This document shows, piece by piece, positions 33,901 to 45,900 of a stretch of DNA of 64,000 bases. The stretch is from Bombyx mori. Taxonomy: Eukaryota; Arthropoda; Insecta; Lepidoptera; Bombycidae. The stretch's first letter is position 1; each line of letters begins with the position of its first letter. Where the stretch lies: NCBI RefSeq assembly GCF_030269925.1, contig NC_085127.1:4905501-4969500 (forward strand). The letters run 5' to 3'. The translations under genes were made by a program, and so were the position numbers. Under the pieces are notes generated by a model. That model was given only the letters and a program-made list of their open reading frames with translations. It did no database searches and was not told where the DNA came from.

Positions 33901-36900
33901 AATAATTACTGGTTCGCATTTATTGCATCGTTGGTTTAACGAAAAGCAATCAAAACCAGACGCTGTGGTGAATCATAAATTCGCTGAACCTTGGCTTCTT
34001 CGCTGAACCAAGATTTTTAGATGCATTTTTTTTTTATTCACGTCCCTCTGTGTTTTTATGTTATAAGTCCACGTGGATGCTCTGTCTATTAACACGTTTT
34101 TATTAGTAAATCTTTAACGATCTCAAGAAGTCCGATTAACTCGTAAATTTGCTCAGACACCAAGAACCGATGACAGTGCAATAATTTTGTAACTTCGCTG
34201 TAGTATCCTGACCAGTATTAACGGGCTAAATAAAGATTAAATTCATTGGCTATTTTAGTTTGGTAGAATTTAAAAAAGGCTATTTTTTTTAAGCGACATT
34301 TCACATATTTTCCGTACCTATTCTAGTAACCTCGAGGGCTTATTCTAGATCAGCGGTCAGGAAAAATTACCGGGAAAATTACGGGGTAAATTACCCAAAA
34401 TGGGGTAAAATGAAATTTCAGGGGGTAAAAATGAAACTTTTGTGAGTAAAAAGTATATATTATATTGAAGTGAAACTTCTTCAGAATCGTTGTGATTTCA
34501 AACTCGAAGAAACGAAATGAAATGAAACGAAAAAATAAGGTTTTTTTTTTTAATTATCATTGGGACTATAATATGGAAGATGCTAAAAAAAAGCGATTTC
34601 GTTTTTTTTTTGTTCTTCGCCATGGGTTAATATTAACTTACACAAAAATATTTTGGGGTAATAATAAAAAAAGTTCCCCTACCGCTGTTCTAGATTTACC
34701 GAGATTTCACTTAAGCTACATTTATCTTTGGAAATAACAGTGCGTTTTGTTTGGTATCAGCATCAACAGTTCGATGTTTTTAATTGAACTTCAATTAAGT
34801 TTAATCCATTCAAATAGCTAAAGAAGCTTTTTTGTCATTTATTTATTTATTTAGACACACCAACAGCAATACACACAAAACATTCAAGCTTAAAATTAAC
34901 ATGTATAAAATTAAGTACTGGTGTGTAAGCCAGTTACAGGCATGTACAGCAATCTCTTATAACAAACACTTATAACAAACTTCACTGGTGGTAGGACCTC
35001 TTGTGAGTCCGCACGGGTAGGTACCACCACCCCGCCTATTTCTGCCGTGAAGCAGTAATGCGTTTCGGTTTGAAGGGTGGGGCAGCCGTTGTAACTATAC
35101 TGAGACCTTAGAACTTATATCTCAAGGTGGGTGGCGCATTTACATTGTAGATGTCTATGGGCTCCAGTAACCACTTAACACCAAGTGGGCTGTGAGCTCG
35201 TCCACCCATCTAAGTAATAAAAAAATAAAATAAAAAACACTATGATATGTTACAGCAATTTTACAAACAGCAGAAAAATAAGCTAAATATAAATGTTAAC
35301 AGTACGACAAAATTTTTTTTGAAAATAAACGAAAACAAGAGTTAACTAATTAACATTCTCTCATCAATTATAAACAAAGGAACTTGGATACTAGTTTGTT
35401 TTTGAGACCAGTGTGCTTAGTGCGAGTTTTTTAACGTCCTCGAACAGGACACGTGTCGTTAAAAATATCGATGCCGTTATGATACTTATTCCAAATTTTA
35501 AACTTTAAATGGCTCTCCTGTAAAGTTGCCAAAATGTCGCTTAAACCAAATAACCTTTCACCTCTCGATATAATCATTAATCCAATGAAAGTCTGATGCC
35601 GAACAGTCCTGGGTTCTGATTTGAAAGGAACAATACACGTGAGAAGACTATGATGTTTATGGACTGATGCTAAAGGGTAGAATACTATAAAAAGACGTTC
35701 AAGAAAACCAGTCTTATTCAAATTCAATATATCAGAAACTAGTGGTCGCCCGGCAGTCGAAATTCGACTATGATTAATTGAAATTATAAGTTTGAACATT
35801 ATTAAGGGCCTTTTTTTATTGTCGTGATGGTTCGACGTACTCACGGCCCACCTAATGTTAAGTGGTTACCTGAGCCGGTTACATCTAGAACGTAAATGCC
35901 GCCACTCACCTTGAGACATGAGTTCTAAAGTATCAGTAAAGTTACACGCTTCACGGCAGAAATAGGCAGTCAAAAGGCTATTGTCAAAGACTATCATCGA
36001 CCTCTATAATAAAAAATTGCGCCAAGGCTACACTATAGATAAATAATATTGAAGAAAAACCGTAGTAATCTATTTTCAATTTGGCCACAGAATTTAACAA
36101 TAAACAAAAGCGTGTGTGTGTCAAATATATGGTAGTGTGTGTAATGTTTTTTTTATTGATTTAAAGTACACATATTTATGTAAAAAAAAATAGCATTCTG
36201 CACTCCTTCTCTATATAAAATGTAAGTGTGGAATTTTTCATACTCTTCCTTCCGCGCAATTTACGTAAAAAGGGGTTGAAAATGTCTAAAGAGAAACCGC
36301 TTTTTCTACATAATAGTACTCCATCATAGTAGCAACCCATTCATGTTTGACTAGGTAATTAATGTTTCGGATTACTCACTCAGCTACTACTCACTAGCAA
36401 GTCGTTAATATTTTGTATTTCGTACCTTAAGCGGCTTGTCAATGAACATTGAAACTTCAACCATTTCAATTTTATCAACATCTGACCAGTAGTTTTTGAG
36501 TTATCCTTAATACTGGTGGTAGGACCTCTTGTGAGTCCGCGCGGGTAGGTACCATCTTGCCTATTTCTGCCGTGAAGAAGTAATGCACTTCGGTTTGAAG
36601 GGTGGGGCAGCCGCTGTAACTATACTTGAGACCTTAGAGAACTTATATCTCAAGATGGGTAGCGCATTTTACGTCGTAGATGTCTATGGGCTCCAGTAAC
36701 CACTTCACACCAGGTGGGTCGTGAGCTCGTCCACCCATCTAAGCAATAATAAAATAAAAACATATTTAATTACCTTCAACTACGATATTAATGATATTCT
36801 CATTTATATTACTCAAATCAATTTTCTTTTGTTTTTAATTTTTTTTTTGTATCTTTTTCAGGCGTCGTACCTTCAGTTAAGAAATCGAAATCCGATCCGG

Positions 36901-39900
36901 AGAAGGGCTCCAATTCGGAAAAAGCCGACTTCGAACGGGCTATCGAACTAACCGGTAAATTTATTTAAAATTTATTCTCTAATAAATCAGTAAAACAAAA
37001 TTTATGGAGCTGCTGCAAGAGTAATTAATAGTGTTGAGCACCGGCTTGGCTCTGTCCCTGGTATTGCTGAAGTCTATGGGCGACTGTAACCACTCACCAT
37101 CGGGTGGGTCGTATGCTCGTCTGCCTACCAGGGCAATAAAAAAAAAAGAATTATTATAGACAGTGTCCGAAATTACATTGTTTATCATAATCGCTATAAA
37201 AGTAAAAGATCGAGAGAAACTATTAAATAAATAAATAGTTGATATTCAGACCAGATCAGAACTTAGCTTGGCCCTTGGCATTCCTGGTGTTCCTCATCAA
37301 AAAAGGAATAACACCTAAATGTTACAACAGCCTATTTAATTTGCACATAATATGTACGTACTCCAGCACAATCGTTCACAATAAAATCATGAATGCTCAA
37401 AATATCTGCACGATGAATTACTGTAAATCCCAAAATAATGATTGGTCATCAATTATAGTTCTATGTGGTTTGTACTTTTGTGTGGTTCGTTATTATTACA
37501 GCACAAAATTAAGCCTAATTTTTAAATTACACGTATTTCGGTCGATAATATCGTAAAAGTGGCAAAATACTGAAAATTGTTATTTTTTTTTTTTCGATGG
37601 GTTATTTAATTCCATACGTTTCTTTATTTCCTGTCTCTGGCAGTCGGGAAAGCTGTAATGATCGTAACCCCGTCGCTAATTCCAAAAATATTAGTTATTA
37701 AGATAATCTGCGTCCATAATATTGTTAACAATATAACTATTCCAATTTCCAACGCAGTTCAGATTAGGCGAAAGCATTGATACTGTAATGCCATATGACC
37801 TGATTTACCAAAGCAATAAGCATTCGATTCCATGTCCCACAATAGGCAGTTACATTCACATTATATTGTCTATTGACTCCCGTGGCTAATTAACGCCACT
37901 TCCGCAGCGAGTTCGACTAGCAGAGCCGTAGATACAGTAAAATTAAATACTATAACAATGACCACAACAACGCACAATATTGGTCAATGAAAATAAAAGT
38001 GTCAGCCTTGAAACCGTGCAGTAGTCGTCAATAAATATATTGTTACATAATAGTAAAACTGCGCGTGTATTCAACTATTTGTAAACATGAAATACGAGAA
38101 CGAAGTCGTACTCATATGTATGTAGCTCTTCGCATTCCACTCGGAATCGCTTCCGCGGTACAAAATTTCCAAGAATTGTTTACTCGAATGTACTCAAAAA
38201 AGTACGAGCTTTATTACGCGATTTTCTTAATAACTGGTGGTGTGTTCGTGAAGAAAGAGAGAGAGAGAGAGAGAAAGAGAGAATGCCGCCGTATTGCCTA
38301 TTGCTGCCTCTAAACAGGCTTAGCATAGATTTCGCCCGATGGCCTATCCGTTCCTCTTTATAAAACAACGATTTACTTCCGAATAAAGGGCTGTTGTTAC
38401 AATAAATTTTATGAAGGAAACTTCAAGGGTGGGTCAATGAACCATTAGTGCATCCAATAGTGCATCGGAATCGCAAAAAATCAATGTCAGAAAATTATGA
38501 CACTGCATCATTTATTACATACATAGGTAAATGAGAGATGAAAAACCTCAGTAGTTCTTCAAAGACCTTAATAAATCTAATTTAAAAAAAAGAGATTGAA
38601 TAATTTTTAGTTCTCTTCGAACATTGTTTTGACAAGAGCGAATTTTTTTTGATGAATTTATACTAATATATAAGTCTACAGTAGTTTTTATGGATGTTCT
38701 GTTATAACTACTGAACCATGCATCCGATTGACTTGAAACTTGGTATACATGTAGAAAATACATGTACTTAATGGATAGGGATATTTATATGAGTGTTGGA
38801 CTCCCTACACCAGTTGCTGGGGCGTTAATGAGGAGAAGAATCTTTGTGGGGGTGAGAAAAAATAATGTTAATTTTAAATGCCCAGCGAAGCGGACGGGTA
38901 CAGCTAGTAACTTAATATTAACAACTTCACTTCCTAAATCTAATCATATTTATATCCAAATTTTACAAATCCCTCACGTCATCTTCGTTCTTCGAAGCTT
39001 AAAAAACTTTTTCTTACTCAGGATATGGCCGCTTCCACTACATGCTGTTGGCAGTATGCGGTCTCGTCAGCACTTCCGAGGAGATGGACGTCATCTCGAT
39101 GTCGTTCATCCTACCCTCGGCACAGTGCGACTTAGACCTCACCACTCAGACTAAAGTGAGTTAACATGAGAATTTATTACCTTAATTTTAACAATAATTC
39201 GCTTTTTATTTTCAATCGTAAATAGCCGTAAAATCAGTTCAGTGCTGAACAAAAAGATTTCGTGTCAAGTGTAAAAAAATTACTATCTAAAATCTAGATC
39301 TAAGAACATTCAGAAAAATTGAAGTCGTCGTGACCTAAAGGACAAGACGTCCGGTGCATTCGTGTTGAGCGATGCACCGGTGTCCGAATCCCGCAGGTGG
39401 ATACCAATTTTTCTAATGAAATACGTACTTAACAAATGTTCACGATTGACTTCCATGGTGAAGGAATAACATCGTGTAATAAAAATCAAACCCGCAAAAT
39501 TATAATTTACGTAATTACTGGTGATAGGACGACTTTTGAGTGTGCACGGATAGTTACCACCACCCTGTCTATTTCTACCGTGAAACTTGGTACATGTTCA
39601 CTAGCCGTCTTATTTTTTAGGTCACAACAACTTCGAATGTATTAAGCTTCGTGTTAATCAATTTAGTTCATTAATTTTACATTGATTTATTGTTAAATAT
39701 AACTATAGCTACATATAGTCATCAATTTAAATAAATATTATTCATTTTATTACAAAAATGGTGATGAATATATCTTTAGATCGTTTTTTTTCACTGTAAT
39801 TTTCCAGGCTTCATGTAAACACATCTTTGCTAAATATCACGTAAGATCTCTTTGTCTAGATAAAGATGCATTCAGCACACCTAAATTTATCTTAGTCAAA

Positions 39901-42900
39901 GTAATTAATCATTCGAGTCACCGGAAAATTCGTATCTATTAATAAGAACACTGACTCATTTAAGACTCAAATAACTTTCGAACTAATGACAGTGTTGGAC
40001 TTTGTTTTTCTGATATACAGGGTATAGGGATATAAAGGAATTTTCTGGAAACGAAAATAATAATACATAGTTACTTAGATCATACATTGTATCACCACAC
40101 TATCTTAAATTTGCATAAAAAAAATTGCCGGACCTGGGGCCAAACCTCTTACGAGGTCCCCGCGCCTAGGGGGCGCGCGGAGTATGTGGGACTGGACGAT
40201 CCGCAGATGTTGGGAACAGACCGCGGTCCCAACGATATTTTTAGGGCTCTACCGCACTAAGCGACTTCCTTGCACTCTTACGCCCGACGTCCAATCTCTG
40301 TTTGGCGTCAGAAGCCGGTCAAAGTAAGGAGGTTCCCGCGGTCAACACTACAACCAGATTCGCGGTGCCACCTCTAGGACGCCAGACCGACGGGTCGTCG
40401 AGGCGATAGTCGACGACCCACGACGCCGCGACTGGCGATGCCGCTGGTGTACCGGGATAGCCCGCTGGGTCAGAACCAGCCTGCCGGATCGGAACACGAT
40501 TCACCTCCGACCGGGTTAAATTAGCATACTAGCTCAACTTGGGTATCACATGAATAGCCTACAGACTTAGCTAGAGTAATGATACCTTGGTATAGTGCGA
40601 TCATACTAGCACCTAGCAAGTAACCCTAGTTATTCATATGACCCTAGAGCACAACCTAGTAGTTAATATTTCGTGAAGTATCCCCCGTGTCACATGGTCA
40701 AGTCAGCTGTTTTCTAATTGAGTTACTTTGCGTGCTGTCAGATAAGTTTTTTTTTTGGGAACGATTCTCCTGCACTCTGCATAAATATTAATATTTGTTG
40801 GTTCGACTTTTCGTTTGTTTTCTACACGTTCGTGTAGCTTTCATCAGAATCACTTGAAGCGTTGTGCACTAGAAATTGGCGCTTCAGTGAAAGTTCTGAC
40901 GTCGCGTAGTAAGCAGAGGCGCAGGTCCTTTCAACAAATTCACAAGTCGTTCATCTTGTTATATTGAAACTTTTACAATCATTGTTATTGACACTCATAC
41001 GAAAATTCTTTACATAGATTAGTACCATCAACAATACGAGTGTTGAAAGAAATGGGTGTATTCTACGTACAGCGAGGTTTGGATATATATCTCTCTCTCT
41101 CTCTTCAATCGGTCCCTCATTGCTGAGGATCGTGACTCCGTCCGATTCCGTCTACCAGCTGTCTCCATCGATCCCGTTCTGTAGTGTGGTGGAGTGCGTC
41201 ATATATGAAGATGACAAAAATCTTAGCAAATTTCAAGTTACTTTTAACAACGAATCGATTTATTGTAAAAATTTTATAAACCTGTACTTGAGTAGGTGAA
41301 TTGGCAAATATTTTACTTTAATCACCTTGTTGGCCTCTAGTGTTGCATGTGTACGATAGAATTTGAATCCTCGACCTCGGATTTATTTTGTATGTTTACT
41401 TTTAAACGAACTGTATGAAATTATCCATTGATAATCTTCATAAAACTACAAATTATTCATGGAATGTTCAAATCTATGTATATAAAAATGAATTGCTGTT
41501 CGTTAGTCTCGCTAAAACTCGAGAAGGCTGGACCGATTTGGCTAATTTTGGTCTTGAATTATTGGTAGAAGTCCAGAGAAGGTTTAAAAGGTAGATAAAT
41601 ATTAAAATTCCTTTTGTTTGTTTTAAGTTTATTTTATACAAAAGTTTAGGTCTTTTATTTATCGATTGAGGCACTACAAAGTCTGCCGGGTCATCTATTT
41701 TATAATAAATTTATAAAACTTAGTCTGCTTCCGCTAAACTAGAAGTTGGAATTCGCACGTTCAACTCTCCACCGGAAACTGTATGAGTACGTAATTTAAA
41801 CCTCTTAACGAATTGTCGTTAAAAAATATTTTCCATTTTCATATTTCGGAAACAACAATGGTATTGATGATATTAATGATGTCACTCAATCCTCGGTTTC
41901 CGAACGTGTGAATTGCCTTAAACAAACAAACACACAACAAATGAGGTACGTATATGAGGTTCGTAGTTTTTTTTTTTTTTTCGTGACAAACATATTACGA
42001 ATATTCACGTTTGCGATCGTTTGAGAATCGAGGTGTCGAGAAAATACAAAGTGATATTGTTGTTTATTGACGTCAGTTAACGTGAAATGACATGAAGATT
42101 ATATGTACCCAATCTAATGGTATCGACAGTACTGGTATAAAATTCGCTACCGAAGAGAGTATTGATAACCTACCCGGGTACCAACACCCATTCCTGCCGT
42201 TACATACTGACAGCCGTTATACCAGCGGTATAACAAGACCATTAGGGCCACGGCAAAAGAATCTGATAGGGCCACAATAAAAATCGTCACTATTATAACT
42301 TAAATTAAATAAATCACTAAAATAGTTACCCAATAGTATTATTTATTAATTAGGTGTGCATTTTAGTTAAAAATCTAATAGATTTAATTTTCATAACACC
42401 ATAAGTATTGTTATCCTACTAATATAATAAATGTGACAGTTTGTGAAGATATTTTAATATCATTTCACGAAATCGTCAAAACGGTGCAAGTTTTTTTGTT
42501 ATTGCTTAGATGGGTGGACGAGCTCACAACCCACCTGGTGTTAAGTGGTTACTGGAGCCCATAGACATCTGCAACGTAAATGCGCCACCCACCTTGAGAT
42601 ATAAGTTCTAAGATCTCAGTCTAATTACAACAGCTGCCCTACCCTTCAGACCGAAACACATTACTGCTTCACGGCAGAAATAAGTAAGGCGGTGGTACCT
42701 ACCGCGCGGACTCACCTCACAAGAGGTCCTACCACCAGTAATTACGCAAATTATAAATTTGCGGGTTTGATTTTTATTACACGATGTTATTCCTTCACCG
42801 TAGAAGTCAATCGTAAACATTTGTTAAGTACGTATTTCATTAAAAAAATTGGTACCCGCCTGGGATTCGAACATCGGTGTATCGCTCAACACGCATGCAC

Positions 42901-45900
42901 CAGACGTCTTATCCTTTAGGCCACGACGACTTTAGGACTCTGCCTTCATAAGCTCAAAATTCCAATTGTTCCAGGGATGGCTAAACAGTATAATCTTCAT
43001 CGGTATGATGGTGGGCGCGTACGCTTGGGGTTCAGTGGCAGACTCGCTTGGTCGCAAGCGAGTGCTCATAGCCATCTCCATAGTGAACGCGCTCGCCATC
43101 GTCGCCTCCTCCTTCAGTCAGAATTACGAGCTCTTCATGTTCTTCCGCTTCGTGAACGGTGCCGCGTAAGTGTTCTTACCTAATAATTAATATCGTTCAA
43201 TTAGAAGCTTATCAGCACTAGAATTCAGCTTGCTACGAACTTTAGTGGTAGGCAGCCGCTTGGCTCAGCCCCTGGCATTGCTGAAGTCCATGGGCGACGG
43301 TAACCACTCACCATCAGGTGGACCGTATGCTCGTCTGCCTACAAGGGCAATAAAAAAAAACTTGTGTAGAATTAAAACTGAATCATTTGTTTCATATGAC
43401 GGTAAGCTAAGGTTTTGGTTTGACTGCCGGACACAGACAAACGAGGCAAGAACGAATTATCAATTCAATCAGATCTCAAAGTCTAATGTTTTGCTTTTTC
43501 TATTATTTCGTAAAGAAAAATGAGTGTGACGTTTCCTTGTTCCTCAAAATTAATGCAGCGAAGTACTGGCCTTCAGCAAAGATAAACTGATTCAAGGACA
43601 AGAATATATGAAATATGTTACGAATGCATAAATTGCCATGCTGGCTCTACAGAATCAAAATCAGTGACAATCCGAAAGTAAAAAGATAACGATACTATTG
43701 TCGTTTTAACAATAAATTTAATGGTTTTTTTTTATCAAATTAATTGATTGATATGCCTAAACAAGTTTCTTTTGGGTAAGCCCATATTTTAATACAGATC
43801 AATACTTGTTTCAGCTTGGGCGGGTCGGGACCTGTGATTTGGTCGTATTTCGCGGAATTCCAGCCGAAAAAGAAACGTGGGGCCATGTTGAGTTTCATGG
43901 CAGCCTTCTGGACTCTTGGTAACCTGTTCGTAGCCGGTTTAGCCTGGGTCATAATTCCGAGTGGTAAGTTATCAATAATCTATACTAATTTATACTTAAC
44001 AATCTAAAGAGGAAATATTTGTTTGTTTGTTTGTATTGAATAGGCTCCGAAACTACTGAACCGATTTGAAAAATTCTTTCACTGTTTGGAAGCTACACTA
44101 TTCCCGAATGACATAGGCAATAATCTTTTTTAAAAAAAGTAGGGATCCTTGCTAAAACTCCAATAATGTAACCCAAGGTGTAAAAAAATTACCTAAAATA
44201 TTCTTTACTAATGTACTACGATTTTGTAGAACACATTATTATTTACAAAAAGTGTCGGGACAGCATATGTCTATTATAGTTATGCCGCAATAAGTCTTCT
44301 TTTTATTATTCTTTATTTTATTAAAAATAAAACAACGTCAAATATCATTGAATTTTTGTTAAAGACCCGAGCGGAGCCAGAGCGGGCCGCTAGTAATAAA
44401 TAAACACATAAAATTAAAATCAAAAAATAGTTCGTCAAATTGTTTAATCAACGGAATTTTCGATTCTACTCGTATAGCTAGCTGTCAATTGAAAGAATTG
44501 GTCATTTCCGCGAGTTACTTGAATGTCTTTGGAAACATTGCATGGACTTAGCTGGGATCGAATCTACAGAGATAATTTTGTTGTTCGCCAGAAATCGGAG
44601 GATCGACCGGGGGCTTCGTGTACAATTCTTGGCGGATATTCCTGCTGGTTATGTCACTGCCTTCATTCGTGGTGGCGGCTTTACTGTTCCTTTTGCCGGA
44701 ATCACCGAAATTCTTGATCTCGACGGGCCGACACGAAGACGCTCTAGAAGTATTCCGCAGCATCTATCTCATGAACACCGGCCGCAGCAAAGACGAGTAC
44801 CCAGTGAAACAGATCCTCGTGGACGATCTGGTGCACGCGAAGCCAGAGAAGCAAATAGAATCGAAGGAGCCAAAGTCTAAACTCAGAAGGATGTTGAGCG
44901 ACATCGTCGAGCACAGCAAGCAGCTGTTTGTTCCGCCTATACTCAAGTTCACTACGATCTCTATTACAATCAACTTTACATTCCATATCGGGTAAGTTAT
45001 GTTTAAATTTACTCTGGTAACAAAAAGCAGTTGACATCGATATGATAGTTTTTCTCGTGGTTATTCTGAAGATAAAAGAACCAAAGACAAAGTTAGTTTA
45101 ATATAACATTTAAAAAATATTTACGACTATAGAACTGCCTTTTTAAAGCTACTAGGAAATTCACTTTCCAAAACTATCTTAACAGAATTATCAAATATCA
45201 ATTACTGGTATTAGGGCGTATCGGAACTTTTTCCACCACCTATTCGCTGATAACCTAAGTGACTATTCTAGCTACGCTATGACTGGTAGGTGACCTTACT
45301 GTGCTCAACGTGACCGAATGTACTAGCACTGGCCTTTCTGTAGAACTTTCAAATCAAAACGTGTTATATCTTTCCAGCTCATATAGGTGCTCTAATCATT
45401 AAGCAGTAGCTATTGTTAGTCTGTTAGTAATACTGCTAGTAAAAAGGAATCTCACATAAATCAAATAGCAAATTATTGAATGACTCATTTTTTGACGTGA
45501 CAACGTCTTATAATTCGATGGAGCTGCACGCACGAAAAAACATGACTCATGCGGCGTTACCTCGCTCTGAGGCGTATGTTCTTATGACGTTGTCACGTTC
45601 AACTGTCGTCAGTAAACTGACTTTACAGACAACCGATTCTTTTTTTGTTATACAGGTATTACGGTCTGATGATGTGGTTCCCTGAGATGTTCAATCGTTT
45701 CGACGAGTGGTCGCGCACGCACGACAACGCCGAAGCGGACATCTGCGAGGTGACGGCGTACGTGACGCGGCTCGGCACGCACTCCGCCGCCGCGCAGTGC
45801 GACTCGCACATACACTCGGACGTCTTCATGGAGTCGCTCATCACCGTCGCGGCCGCCATACCCTCCAACATCTTCGCGGTCCTCGGCATGGACAGGCTCG

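Noticed and set aside
35431..35844. 137-codon minus-strand ORF
   Set aside because: No domain, no splice context, overlaps a Bm1 fragment and a repeat end shared with 63955; kept only as part of a repeat.
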